Assembly (NCBI RefSeq): GCF_944323605.1
Contig: NZ_CALUTC010000001.1
Location: forward strand, 62,001-126,000
Direction: 5' to 3'
DNA: 64,000 nucleotides
Source of the DNA: an uncultured Campylobacter sp.
GTDB taxonomy: Bacteria > Campylobacterota > Campylobacteria > Campylobacterales > Campylobacteraceae
The position numbers and the translations under genes were made by a program. Positions 37,333-47,500 of this stretch are shown here, one piece after another. How positions within the stretch are numbered: the first letter of the stretch is position 1; the number at the start of each line of letters is the position of its first letter. Below the pieces are notes generated by a model. That model was not told the DNA's origin. It saw nothing but the letters and a program-made list of their open reading frames with translations, and made no database searches.

Positions 37333-38088
37333 ATGAGAGTTTTTATCATAAATTTAGCTAGGTCAGCGGATAGAAAAGAAGCTATGCAAAAAAGAATAAA
37401 TGAGCTTTATTTAAAGGATAAAACCTTAAAATCTAAGCTAAGTTTTGAATTTTTTGAAGCTATTGATGGAAAAGATGAAGCAAATTTAAAAGCTTTTGAT
37501 GAGTATATAGATGATAAAAAAGCAAATTTGCTAAGGGGGGGGGCGTTAAGTTCTAGTGAAAAAGCGTGCTTTGCTTCTCATTTGATGCTTTGGAAAAAAT
37601 GCATAGAGCTTGATGAAAGCATCATTATACTAGAAGATGATGTGATTTTTAAAAATGAATTTTTAGAATTTATAGATGAGTTTATAAATTCTCCTTATGA
37701 TTTTGTGCGTTTAATGGCTTTAAAAAAGCTTAAGGGCGTGGTTTATCTAAACGAACATCATATATTGACAACCAAAAGAGCTAGTGGCACTCAAGGTTAT
37801 CTTTTAAGGCCAGCGGCTGCGATTAAATTTTTAAAAAAAGCTAAATTTTTTTATCCTTTAGATGATTATATGGATAAATTTTTTCTACACGATGTTTTTA
37901 TAATTGTCTTCAAGCCTTATCTTATATCAATGCATTTTGAACAAAGCACCATAAATATGGGAAAAAAATCCGCTCTCATAAACACACATAGGGAAATTTT
38001 AAGATTTGTATATAGGATAATAAGCTTTTTTTATATTATTTTTAACTATAAAAAGATAAATAAATTAAAACAGATGTCTAAGAAATAG
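37333..38088 (+). CDS. Glycosyltransferase family 25 (LOS-type), phase-variable, ON
   Basis: A 251-residue GT25 enzyme of the kind that adds sugars to lipooligosaccharide or glycans. Family motifs are FIINLARSADRKEAM at the start, GALSSSEKACFASHLMLW near 70-87 and the DxD-like ILEDDVIF near 98-105. Residues 68-71 (Arg-Gly-Gly-Ala) are coded by a run of nine G at 37535-37543, in frame, so the gene is ON. It follows the ABC ATPase by 5 bases, and its 3' end overlaps hemD on the other strand by 11 bases. Confidence 0.87.
   Translation: MRVFIINLARSADRKEAMQKRINELYLKDKTLKSKLSFEFFEAIDGKDEANLKAFDEYIDDKKANLLRGGALSSSEKACFASHLMLWKKCIELDESIIILEDDVIFKNEFLEFIDEFINSPYDFVRLMALKKLKGVVYLNEHHILTTKRASGTQGYLLRPAAAIKFLKKAKFFYPLDDYMDKFFLHDVFIIVFKPYLISMHFEQSTINMGKKSALINTHREILRFVYRIISFFYIIFNYKKINKLKQMSKK
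37535..37543 (+). repeat. G9 homopolymer (contingency tract) in the GT25 gene
   Basis: Nine G immediately before the conserved GALSSSEKACF motif. A one-base change would shift the frame and remove the catalytic region. This is a typical Campylobacter phase-variation tract. Confidence 0.9.
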
Positions 38089-38722
38089 CGTTTTCAATCT
38101 CTCTTGCTAGCTTTACGCATTCTCTTACATTTTGCTTTTTGCTTATAAACAAATTCTTAAACCCTTTTAGCCTCAAAGCCGTGCTATTTCCTATGGCTAC
38201 TATCTTATCTTCGTCTTTTAGTTTGCATTGTTTTAAAAAGTTATTAGCAAGTTCAAAAGAGCTAAATATAAATGTAGCCGGTCTTTGCACTACAAAGCCT
38301 TCAGGCACTTTCTTATAGTTTGTTTCGTATGCAATGATTTCTTTTATATTTAAGTCTTTTGAGTTTTTTGCTATGTCATAGCTGATTTTTTTCGCTCTTA
38401 GATATAAAATTTTTTTACCTTCTAAATCCTTTTTAAATTCATCTACAAGCTCTTTTAGATATGATTTTTTAGAAATTTTTATATTTTTAAAACCTAGTTT
38501 TTTAGCCTCATCAAAGCTTTTTTTCCCAAGCACAAAAAGTTCTATTTTTAAATTAAGCTTACATTTGCTTTTGCTTAAAGCCTTAAGAGCATTTTTAGAG
38601 CTTATTATAAGTGCTTCAAAATCATTTAAATTTACATCTATCTTTTTAAAATTTATCTTGGCAAGTTTTAAATTTTTTACATTTTTAAAATTATGACTTT
38701 GTGCCGATACTAGATAAATCAT
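38078..38722 (-). CDS. hemD: Uroporphyrinogen-III synthase
   Basis: Cyclises hydroxymethylbilane to uroporphyrinogen III in heme synthesis. The family is poorly conserved; recognition rests on the two-domain alternating pattern, IISSKNALKAL near 38-48, YLRAKKISYDI and the FIFSSFELANNFL motif near 149-161, and length (214 residues). I start at ATG 38722 (MIYLVSAQ), typical of HemD. A start at 38779 would add 19 basic residues and increase overlap with the upstream gene. With this start it overlaps the upstream gene by 32 bases. Confidence 0.78.
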   Translation of the reverse strand: MIYLVSAQSHNFKNVKNLKLAKINFKKIDVNLNDFEALIISSKNALKALSKSKCKLNLKIELFVLGKKSFDEAKKLGFKNIKISKKSYLKELVDEFKKDLEGKKILYLRAKKISYDIAKNSKDLNIKEIIAYETNYKKVPEGFVVQRPATFIFSSFELANNFLKQCKLKDEDKIVAIGNSTALRLKGFKNLFISKKQNVRECVKLAREIENAIS

Positions 38723-39002
38723 TTTTAACGCTCTTAACCTTATCCTGCATAGTCTTTTTTCTTCCTTTATAGCAGTCAAATTTAGCTACTATGTAAAATC
38801 TTTGTGCATCCATACAATTATTTGCTAATTTCAATATCTTTAAAGCCTTTTTCATACTTTTGCACTCTACACAAGTTCCCATTGGATTTAACTCATATTT
38901 TACACCCTTTTCATCAAAAGCACTTAAAATGCTTTTAACTTCTTTGGATTTGGAAAGTTCTCCACTTATGCTAAATATGCAAAGCTCCATTATTACACTC
39001 AT
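38691..39002 (-). CDS. MTH1187/YkoF-like thiamine-binding family protein
   Basis: A 103-residue protein of the MTH1187 (DUF77) family, a ferredoxin-like fold that in relatives binds thiamine-like molecules. SVIMELCIFSI at the start and the KYELNPMGT motif near 35-43 are diagnostic. Unusually it carries five Cys (8, 44, 47, 63, 77), two as a CVEC pair right after the ligand-site motif. It overlaps the HAD gene stop by 4 bases and hemD by 32. Function unknown. Confidence 0.75.
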   Translation of the reverse strand: MSVIMELCIFSISGELSKSKEVKSILSAFDEKGVKYELNPMGTCVECKSMKKALKILKLANNCMDAQRFYIVAKFDCYKGRKKTMQDKVKSVKNDLSSIGTKS

Positions 39003-39640
39003 TTTTCCTCCAATTTTTTTATATATAAAACGGCTTCATATAGATTTTTAGCTATAAAAACACCTGTTTGTTCGAGTTTTAACCTATCTTCATACATAGG
39101 CTCTACTACTACACACTGAATATCCGCATTTTTAGCAGCCTTTACATCTACGCTTGTATCACCTATTAAATATGCTCTTTCTTTATTTTGATTAAGTTTT
39201 TCTAAGGCTTTATTTATAGGTTGTGCATCTGGTTTTGCTTTTATAACATCATCTTTTGTTACAAGAACTTCAAAAAAATCAATGACACCTAAATGCTTTA
39301 ACAAATTTGCGGTAAAAACTCCGCCCTTATTAGTAACTATACCAAGCTTAGCAAAGCTTTTTGCTTCCTTTAAAGCCTCGTTTGCAAAAGGCAAAAGAAA
39401 ACTTTTATTAAGATAAATTTGTTCATATTTTTTTCTATATGATTTTATATACTTTTCTATATCTGTTATATTAAAGGATTTAAAAATTTCATCTAAACTT
39501 ATACCTATTAAAGATTTTATGGTTTTTTCATCATATCTTGTATTTTTGTTTTCTAAAAAAGCAAATTCAAAAGATTCTAAAATAGCATCTGTAGAATCTA
39601 TAACAGTTCCATCAAGATCAAAAAGTATAGTTACTTTCAT
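38999..39640 (-). CDS. HAD-family phosphatase (phosphoglycolate phosphatase-like)
   Basis: A 213-residue HAD hydrolase. Motif I FDLDGTVIDST (6-16), motif II VTNKG, motif III lysine in VIKAKPDAQP and motif IV YLIGDTSVD are all present, with an all-helical cap (about 18-80) of the Gph/PGMB group. Phosphoglycolate or a sugar phosphate may be the substrate. First gene of a three-gene minus-strand operon with the MTH1187-like gene and hemD. Confidence 0.85.
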   Translation of the reverse strand: MKVTILFDLDGTVIDSTDAILESFEFAFLENKNTRYDEKTIKSLIGISLDEIFKSFNITDIEKYIKSYRKKYEQIYLNKSFLLPFANEALKEAKSFAKLGIVTNKGGVFTANLLKHLGVIDFFEVLVTKDDVIKAKPDAQPINKALEKLNQNKERAYLIGDTSVDVKAAKNADIQCVVVEPMYEDRLKLEQTGVFIAKNLYEAVLYIKKLEEK

Positions 39641-39793
39641 TTATCTAGCCTTTTTTTGAATAAAAGTAAAGTATAACAATAAAAAATTAATTAATACGAA
39701 AATTACAAATTTTTAACCTTTTCTATATAAAATGCACTATTTCATAAAAAAAATTAAATATTTGCTATGTTTTTAAGATAATAAATTATAAAA

Positions 39794-39799
39794 TATACT
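39794..39799 (+). promoter_or_regulatory. Candidate -10 box upstream of the porin remnant and liv operon
   Basis: TATACT after an AT-rich run (ATTATAAAA), 28 bases before the porin fragment ATG. AAGGAG follows. No other promoter-like site is seen closer to the liv genes. Confidence 0.5.
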
Positions 39800-39826
39800 A
39801 AATTTTTTTAGATACAAGGAGAAAAA

Positions 39827-40024
39827 ATGAGAATATTGCTTGTATTGACGCTTTTTTTCACTAGTTTTTCTTTGGCAAAACCGCTAGAAGAAGCTATAAA
39901 AAATGTGGAAATAAGTGGAGAGATTAGATATAGATACGAACATAGTAATAATGACAAGATGGTAGCTCCTAGAAATTCAGATGGAGCTAGAACTAGAATG
40001 AATATTACTATACCATTAAATTAA
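39827..40024 (+). pseudogene. Truncated start of a MOMP-family porin
   Basis: A 65-residue frame with a good ribosome site (AAGGAG, 6 bases spacing) and a signal peptide (about 1-17, ILLVLTLFFTSFSLA). It continues KPLEEAIKNVEISGEIRYRYE, which closely resembles the mature start of Campylobacter major outer membrane protein ([20 protein letters not shown]). It stops at TAA after the second beta strand, where a porin would continue for some 350 residues. The next gene starts 13 bases later with no residual porin sequence, so the rest was probably deleted. It could still make a short secreted peptide. Confidence 0.7.
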
Positions 40025-40037
40025 AAAGGAAATTTGT

Positions 40038-41147
40038 ATGAAAAAACTAGTATTATCTACACTATTTTTAGCTAGTGTTTTATGTGCTAAAGAAGTTAAT
40101 ATAGGTGTTGTTTTACCCCTTACAGGTGCCATTGCTAATTATGGTCAAGATGTTTTAAGCGGCATAGAAATAGCTAATAAAATGGTGCCAAAGCTTGAAG
40201 ATGGGACTTCTGTTAAGATTATAGCCTTAGATACAAAGGGAGATAAGGTAGAATCTTCAACTGCAGCTTTAAGACTTGTATCTCAAGATAAGGCTATAGG
40301 TATCATAGGAGAAGCCATCACAACAAATACTATGCAGGTTATACAAGTTGCAGAAGAAAACAAAATTCCTATGATAGCTCCTGTTGCTAGTGGTGATAGG
40401 TTGCTAGATAATAAAAAATACTCAAGTAGAGTATGTTTTACAGATAGTTTTCAAGGCGGAAAATTAGCTGATTATGCTGTAGATAGCTTAAATTTTAAAA
40501 CTGCTGCCATAGTTATAGATCAAAGCAACGTTTATTCTTTAGGGCTTGCAAAGGTTTTTGAAGCCCAGTTGAAAAAAAGAGGTGGAAAAGTCCTTAAAAA
40601 ATTTATGATAAGTTCAAATGATAAAGATTTTAAGGCTATTGTATCTCAACTTAAAAGCGTAAATCCTGATTTTGTATATTTACCGATATATCATCCAGAA
40701 GCTGCATTGGTAGTAAAACAAGCTAGAGCAGCTGGTTTTACCAAACCTTTTACAGGAGCTGATGGTTTAAATAACAAAACATTTATAGAAATAGGTGGCG
40801 AAGGAGCTGAAGGAGTGATATTTACCGATGCCTTTGATTCTGCTAATCCTAGCACAAAGATTGGAAAAGATTTTGTTTCTTTTTACAAGAAAGAGAAAGG
40901 AAGTCAAATAGTTCCTGCTTTTTCTGCAATGGGTGCTGATGCTTATATGGTTTTTGTAAATGCTATGAATAAGTGCAAAAATTCTTTAACTCCAGAATGT
41001 GTAAATAAAGAAATTCGTAGCACTAAAAATTTGCAAACAGTTGGCGGGGTTGTAAGTATAGATAGCAATGGTAATGCTATGAGACCTGTTGTTGTTAAGC
41101 AAATAAAAAACAAAGAACAAGTTTATAAAGCTACTATAAATCCTTAA
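40038..41147 (+). CDS. livJ: Branched-chain amino-acid ABC transporter substrate-binding protein
   Basis: Periplasmic Leu/Ile/Val-binding protein (369 residues). A signal peptide (LVLSTLFLASVLCA) ends near 17, then EVNIGVVLPLTGAIANYGQD opens the type I periplasmic fold. Conserved IGIIGEAITTNTM and FTGADGLNN segments follow. AAAAGG supplies the ribosome site. Only one binding protein is present where C. jejuni has two (LivJ and LivK); livJ or livK naming is therefore arbitrary. Confidence 0.85.
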   Translation: MKKLVLSTLFLASVLCAKEVNIGVVLPLTGAIANYGQDVLSGIEIANKMVPKLEDGTSVKIIALDTKGDKVESSTAALRLVSQDKAIGIIGEAITTNTMQVIQVAEENKIPMIAPVASGDRLLDNKKYSSRVCFTDSFQGGKLADYAVDSLNFKTAAIVIDQSNVYSLGLAKVFEAQLKKRGGKVLKKFMISSNDKDFKAIVSQLKSVNPDFVYLPIYHPEAALVVKQARAAGFTKPFTGADGLNNKTFIEIGGEGAEGVIFTDAFDSANPSTKIGKDFVSFYKKEKGSQIVPAFSAMGADAYMVFVNAMNKCKNSLTPECVNKEIRSTKNLQTVGGVVSIDSNGNAMRPVVVKQIKNKEQVYKATINP

Positions 41148-41159
41148 GGTATTTTTCTT

Positions 41160-42044
41160 ATGGATTTACAACAAATCATCAATGGGTTTAGCCTAGGCTC
41201 TATGTATGCACTTATAGCCATAGGCTATACAATGGTTTATGGAGTTTTAAGGCTTATTAATTTCGCACACGGTGAAATTATGATGGTAGGAGCTTATTGC
41301 TGTCTTTTTTGTGTTTCAGCTATGAATGTTCCGTTTTTAGGTGCTATTTCTTTGGCTATGATTTTTGCCGCTTGTGTTGGTATAGCTATGGATAGGATAG
41401 CTTACAAGCCTCTTAGAAAAGCTCCTAAAATTTCACTTTTAATAACTGCTATTGCCATAAGTTTTTTTATACAAAATCTTTTTCATATAACTTTTGGTTC
41501 GTCTCCGAGACTTTTTCCCGTTCCTAAATACTTAGAAGAGGTTATACAAATAGGATCTTTGAGTATATCTGTTGCAACTGTTTGCGTTCCTATTTTGACT
41601 GTTGTGATATTATTTATACTTCTTTTTATTCTTTATAAAAGTAAATACGGTGTTGCTATAAGGGCTTTAGCTTTTGATATACATACTGTAAATTTAATGG
41701 GAATAGATGCAAATAAAATAATAGCTTTGGTTTTTGCTATAGGTTCTGCTTTAGCTGCTATTGGAGGTATATTTTGGGTTGTAAATTATCCTTCTTTAGA
41801 TCCTAATATGGGAGTTTTGATAGGTTTAAAAGCTTTTGCTGCTGCTGTTTTAGGAGGCATAGGCTCTGTTGTTGGTGCTGTTTTAGGTGGGCTTATAATA
41901 GGTTTTACAGAAGTGGGAGCTGTTGCTTTATTTCCGGAGTTATCCGGCTTTAAAGATGCTTTTGCTTTTATTTTCTTGGTTTTTATTTTACTTTTTAAAC
42001 CCAGCGGTATTTTGGGTATAAATTATGAAAAAAGTAGGTTTTAA
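41160..42044 (+). CDS. livH: Branched-chain amino-acid ABC transporter permease
   Basis: Inner-membrane permease (294 residues) of the LivH type. The start QQIINGFSLGSMYALIAIGYTM and the INFAHGEIMMVGAY motif are characteristic. GIDANKIIALVFAIGSALAAIGG carries the ATPase-contact region. It ends directly before livM. Confidence 0.9.
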   Translation: MDLQQIINGFSLGSMYALIAIGYTMVYGVLRLINFAHGEIMMVGAYCCLFCVSAMNVPFLGAISLAMIFAACVGIAMDRIAYKPLRKAPKISLLITAIAISFFIQNLFHITFGSSPRLFPVPKYLEEVIQIGSLSISVATVCVPILTVVILFILLFILYKSKYGVAIRALAFDIHTVNLMGIDANKIIALVFAIGSALAAIGGIFWVVNYPSLDPNMGVLIGLKAFAAAVLGGIGSVVGAVLGGLIIGFTEVGAVALFPELSGFKDAFAFIFLVFILLFKPSGILGINYEKSRF

Positions 42045-43064
42045 ATGTATGTAAATAAAGCTTATCATCTAGCATTTTTGTTAATAGCTATAGCTTTTAT
42101 CTTTATATCTCCTTATTTTTTTAGTGATTATGGTATGAGAATTCTAAATAATATAGCTATATTCAGCATTTTAGCTGTTTCATATAATCTAATAAATGGA
42201 GTTACGGGACAGTTTAGCTTAGAACCAAATGGATTTGTGGCTATAGGTGCTTATGCCACTGCTATAATGCTCTTAGGCTCCGATGCTAAAAGTGCTCAAT
42301 TTATGCTAGAAGAACCAAATTCATTTATAATGGCTATACATTCTAGCAACTTTTTTGTAGCTCTGCTTTTTGGCGGTTTTTGTGCTTTATTGTTATCTTT
42401 TATACTTTCTTTTGCTGTATTTAGAGTTAGAGGCGATTATTTAGCCATAGTAACTCTTGGTTTTGGTATAATAATCAAGCTTTTTGCTATAAATTTTCCT
42501 TCTATAACAAATGGATCTTTAGGGCTTATGGATTTGCCATCTCATTCAAATATTTATTATACCGGTATATTTGCGATTGTTACTGTTATTTTAATTTTAA
42601 ATTTGGTTTATTCTAAATATGGTCGTGCTATGAAAGCAGTAAGAGATGATGAAGATGCGGCTTTAGCTATGGGTATAAATACTTTTTGGATTAAAAGTTT
42701 AGCTTTTGGCACATCTGCCTTTTTTGAAGGAGTTGGCGGAGGGCTTTTGGCTTGTCTTTTAACTACCGTATCCCCAGAACAGTTCGAATTTTTGCTTACA
42801 TTTCAATTGCTAATCATCATAGTATTAGGAGGTTTAGGCTCCACTAGCGGTGCTATTATAGGCACTATTTTAGTTTTAGGTGGTGCTGAATGGCTTAGAT
42901 TCTTAGATGAGCCTATGAATGTTTTTGGTTATGAAAGTGAAGCTCTGCCGGGTCTTAGAATGCTTGTTTTTTCTCTTGTGCTGATATTAATTATGCTTTT
43001 TGCAAGAAAAGGTATAATGGGAGATAAAGAATTAATATACTTTTTAAAAAGGAAAAAGAAGTGA
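42045..43064 (+). CDS. livM: Branched-chain amino-acid ABC transporter permease
   Basis: LivM-type permease (339 residues), partner of LivH. Typical stretches are GVTGQFSLEPNGFVAIGAY (near 60-78; the usual 'GLLSLGH' form is degenerate here), FRVRGDYLAIVTLGFG and ALAMGINTFWIKSLAFGTSA. Its ATG immediately follows the livH stop, and its stop overlaps the livG GTG. Confidence 0.9.
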   Translation: MYVNKAYHLAFLLIAIAFIFISPYFFSDYGMRILNNIAIFSILAVSYNLINGVTGQFSLEPNGFVAIGAYATAIMLLGSDAKSAQFMLEEPNSFIMAIHSSNFFVALLFGGFCALLLSFILSFAVFRVRGDYLAIVTLGFGIIIKLFAINFPSITNGSLGLMDLPSHSNIYYTGIFAIVTVILILNLVYSKYGRAMKAVRDDEDAALAMGINTFWIKSLAFGTSAFFEGVGGGLLACLLTTVSPEQFEFLLTFQLLIIIVLGGLGSTSGAIIGTILVLGGAEWLRFLDEPMNVFGYESEALPGLRMLVFSLVLILIMLFARKGIMGDKELIYFLKRKKK

Positions 43065-43846
43065 TACTTAGCCTAAGAGATATTACTAAAAATTTTGGTG
43101 GCGTCAAAGCTATAAGCAACACTTCATTTGATATAAAAGAGGGTGAAATTTACGCTGTTATAGGTCCAAACGGTGCAGGTAAAACAACTCTTTTTAATAT
43201 AATTACAGGAAATTATAAACCAAGTTCTGGCAAGGTATTATTTAAAGATAAGGATATAACTAAGCTAAAAGCACATAAAATAGTCAAGCTTGGCATAGCT
43301 AGAACTTTTCAAAATATAAGACTTTTTTCATCTATGACTGTGCTTGAAAATGTGCTGATTGGCTTTAATAATAGCATAAATTATAGCGTATTTGAGGCAT
43401 TTTTGCATTTAGGTCGTTTTAGAAAAGCTGAAAATTTAGCTAAAGACAAGTGTTTAGAAATTTTAAAGGAACTAGATATAGAGCATTTGGCTAATGAAAA
43501 TGCCATTTCTTTAAGTTACGGTCAGCAAAGAAAAGTTGAGTTAGCAAGGGCAATGGCAACAAATCCTAGCTTACTTTTGCTAGATGAGCCTGTTGCTGGT
43601 ATGAATGGGGCTGAAAGCGATGAGTTGGCAAGTATAATATTTAAATTAAGAGACAAATATAAGCTTAGCATTTTGCTTATAGAACACGATATGAAATTTG
43701 TCAATACTCTTTGTGATAGGGTTTTGGTGCTTGATTATGGTAAGTCAATTTTTGAAGGAGACATAAAGGACGCCGTTTTAAATAAAGATGTAATATCTGC
43801 TTATCTCGGAGACATAGAAAATTTGGAGAATTATGTTAGTAGTTAA
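43061..43846 (+). CDS. livG: Branched-chain amino-acid ABC transporter ATP-binding protein
   Basis: LivG ATPase (261 residues). Walker A GPNGAGKTT, signature LSYGQQRK (the LivG variant of LSGGQ), Walker B LLLLDEPVAGMNGAE and switch His in LIEHDM. GTG start in a GTGA overlap with livM. It overlaps livF by 14 bases. Confidence 0.92.
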   Translation: MILSLRDITKNFGGVKAISNTSFDIKEGEIYAVIGPNGAGKTTLFNIITGNYKPSSGKVLFKDKDITKLKAHKIVKLGIARTFQNIRLFSSMTVLENVLIGFNNSINYSVFEAFLHLGRFRKAENLAKDKCLEILKELDIEHLANENAISLSYGQQRKVELARAMATNPSLLLLDEPVAGMNGAESDELASIIFKLRDKYKLSILLIEHDMKFVNTLCDRVLVLDYGKSIFEGDIKDAVLNKDVISAYLGDIENLENYVSS

Positions 43847-44528
43847 AGATTTATACGTTTATTATAATTTAGTTGAGGCGGTGAAAGGTATAAATTTTGA
43901 GGTAAAAACTGGACAAATAGTCAGCCTCATAGGATCAAATGGAGCCGGAAAGACATCTACTCTTAACGCACTTTTAAACTGTGTAAAAAGAAAAGGAGAG
44001 GTAAATTTCTTAGGCTATGATACCAAAAGGCATTTGCCACACAGTCTTGTTCAAAGAGGTATAGCTTTGGTCCCAGAAGGAAGAAGGGTGTTTATAAATT
44101 TGACCGTTGAGGAAAATTTAAAAATAGGTGCTTTTAATAATGATGAAAATTACGAGCATTTAAAGGAGCAAATGTATAAAATTTTTCCTAGATTAAAAGA
44201 CAAAAGAAATGCTTTGGCAGGGAATTTAAGTGGGGGTGAAGCTCAAATGTTAGCTATATCCAGAGCCTTAATGAGTGAGCCAAAGCTTTTGATGCTTGAT
44301 GAACCTAGTTTGGGACTTGCTCCTAAAATAGTTGCGGAGGTTTTTCAAACTATACTTAGATTAAAAGAGGAGGGCATAACCGTGCTTTTAGTAGAGCAAA
44401 ATGCTTATTTGGCATTAAAAAGTAGCGATTATGCTTATGTCTTAGAAAATGGTAAGATCACTATGCAAGATGAAGCAAAGAATTTAATAGGAAATGATGA
44501 TATACGCAAAAAATACCTTGGATTGTAA
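43833..44528 (+). CDS. livF: Branched-chain amino-acid ABC transporter ATP-binding protein
   Basis: LivF ATPase (231 residues). Walker A GSNGAGKTS, signature LSGGEAQM, Walker B LLMLDEPSLGLAPK, and Gln in place of the switch His (LVEQNA), the normal state in LivF. GGAG precedes the ATG inside livG. Last gene of the liv operon; no clear terminator follows. Confidence 0.92.
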   Translation: MLVVKDLYVYYNLVEAVKGINFEVKTGQIVSLIGSNGAGKTSTLNALLNCVKRKGEVNFLGYDTKRHLPHSLVQRGIALVPEGRRVFINLTVEENLKIGAFNNDENYEHLKEQMYKIFPRLKDKRNALAGNLSGGEAQMLAISRALMSEPKLLMLDEPSLGLAPKIVAEVFQTILRLKEEGITVLLVEQNAYLALKSSDYAYVLENGKITMQDEAKNLIGNDDIRKKYLGL

Positions 44529-44590
44529 AACATTAACTTCTCTTTACTAGAATTTCTACTTTACAAGATATTTTATTGTTTAGGATTTTT

Positions 44591-47500
44591 ATGAAGAATG
44601 CGTTTTATAACTTTGGAAGTTTGCTTATATCAGTAGTATTATTTTTGATATTTGCTTTTGCTTGTGCTATTGCTACATTTATAGAAAGTGCTTACGGAAC
44701 ACCAACTGCTTGGGCTATGGTGTATTCTACATTGTGGTTTGGCTTTATACAATTACTTTTGGGTATAAATTTAGTTTGTGCTATATTTAGATATAAAATG
44801 ATAAACAAAAATAAAATTCCAATGTTGCTTTTTCATATTTCATTTTTATTTATATTATTGGGTTCTATATTTACTAGATATATGGGTTTTGAGGGTATAC
44901 TTCATATAAGAGAAAATGAAGAAAATTCCTTAATCGAAAGCTCAAAATCTTTTATAAAATTTTCCACATTAAAAGACGGTGAAGTTTATGGAAAATATAT
45001 ACAAAAAGATATAGCTTTACTGCCATTTGTGAATAATTTTAATATAAATTTAGATTTAGATGCAGATGAAGCTGTTTTAAGATACAAAAATTTATTATTA
45101 GATGCTAAGGAAGTTTTTGTAGAAGATGAAAATTCTTCAGCACTTTTATCTATGATGCTTAGTTTAAATGGTGAAGCAAGAGAGTTAATCTTTAGCAAGG
45201 GAGAAGTAAAAAATATAGCCGGTGTGAATTTTTATTTTATGAGCGATGAAAAGCCTGTATCTCCTTATGTTTTAGTAGATGAAAATTTAAAATTAAGCTC
45301 TGATAAGAATATAAAATTTTTAAGTATGGCAAGTGGTGAAAATTCTGTCTTAAAAGCTGGCGATTTTGCTGACACATCTGAAAAAAGACTTTATGATTTT
45401 GGGGTTTTAAATTTTGTTATCAAATACGCATCTAAAAATGCTAGAATAGATTTAAAGGGTTCAAATAGGTTACAAGATGAAAGTTTTTTACATTGGCTTA
45501 AAAGCATATCCTTAGAATCTTTTAGAACCATCTTAGTTTCATTGTTTGGTGAGCCTCAAAAATGGCAAAATTCAAGTCTTAGCTTTTTGAAAGATTTTGC
45601 TATGAGTAAGGATTATCAAGCATTGAGATTAGGCAATAATGCTGTAAATGCTTTAGAATTAGAACTTGAATATAAAGGAGAAAAAAGCACTTTTTATGTT
45701 TTAGAGTATTCTGGAGCTAAGAGAGTAAATGTTGCCGGTCAATCCTTTTTTATATCTTGGGGAAAACATATACACGATTTAGGTTTTTCTTTATATCTTA
45801 AAGATTTTATTTTAGAAAGATATTCAGGTTCTATGTCTCCAAAATCATATGAAAGTTTAGTTGAGATAAGAGATGGGGACTTTAAACAGGAGGCTAGAAT
45901 TTTTATGAATAACGTCCTAGACTATAAAGGATATAGATTTTTTCAAAGTTCTTATGATCAAGATGAAAAGGGAACTATACTTTCAGTAAATCAAGACCCT
46001 GGTAAATTAACTACATATATAGGCTATACTCTTTTATTTTTGGGTATGTTTTTAAATCTCTTAAATCCTAAGTCAAGATTTAGGCAGTTAGCTTCTTTAG
46101 TTAGTAAGGACTCTTTAAAAAATTCTGCCCCTTTAATACTTATTTGTATTTTATTTTTTAGCACAAATGTAAAAGCACAAGATTTGCCTAATATAAGCAA
46201 AGAGCATAGCGATAAATTAGCTGCTTTAGTTTTGCAAAAATTAAATGGAAGAATGTCTCCTTTTGATACTATTTCTAAAGAAATTTTAGAAAAACTTTAT
46301 AAGGATACAAGTTATAAAGGTATGGATTCTAACGCTGTCGTGCTTTCTATGCTTATGAATTCAAAGGCTTGGAGTGAAGAGGATATTATAATAATGCCTA
46401 GAAATAAAGCCGTTAGAGAGGAAATAGCTAAAATTTTATCTATAGAGCCTGCAGATTATATAAGCTTTGCCGATTTTTTTGATGAAAAAGGACAATACAA
46501 ACTAGCAAAATATGCTGAAAATTCAAATAGAAAAGCACCTAATGCAAGAGGTGTGTTTGATAAAGAGATTATAAAACTTGATGAAAGAGCTAATATAGTA
46601 AATTTAGCATTTCTTGGGGAGCTTTTTAGATTCTTGCCAAAACAAAATGATAGCAACAATGCTTGGCTGACAAGTTATGAGGTGCTTACTAAATTAAGTG
46701 GAGAGGAAAAAGAAGTAGCAGTTGTTTTGCTTGATAATTATTTTACTTCTGTTAAAAATGCACTGCAAAGTGGGGATTGGAATGATGCAAATAAAGCTTT
46801 AGACAATATAAGTGCATACCAAAAGAAATTTTCAGCCCAAATAATGCCTAGCGAAGGTAAAATTTATGGTGAAATTTTTATGAATGAAAGCAAGCCTTTT
46901 GTGAAGCTAACTCCTATTTATCTTTTAGCAGGACTTCTTTTGTTGATATTAATAATTGCTAAAATGTTAAAGCCAAAATTAAACATATCTTTAATCTTTA
47001 AGATTGTTTATGCTATAAATGTTATAGCCTTTATACTTCATTCAGCAGGTCTTGCGATGAGAGCTTATATAGCAGAGCACGCACCTTGGAGTAATGCTTA
47101 TGAAAGTATGGTATATATAGCGTGGGCTTTAGCTTTGAGTGGAATTTTCTTTTCAAGAAAAAGCCCTATTGCTCTAGCTTTAACTTCCATACTTTCTGGC
47201 ATTGTTTTACAAGTCGCTCATCTTAGTGAAATGGATCCACAGATAACAAATTTAATGCCTGTGCTTGATTCTTACTGGCTTGTTATACATGTATCTGTAA
47301 TTACTGCTAGTTACGGATTCTTAGGTCTTTGTGCTTTGCTTGGTATTTTTGTTTTATGTTTATTTTGTTTTATGAAAAAGGATTCAAAACATAATGAAAA
47401 CATAGCAAGAAACATACTCGAAGCTACTAGAATCAATGAAATGGCTATGATACTAGGACTTTGTTTGCTCACAGTTGGAAATTTTTTAGGTGCTATTTGG

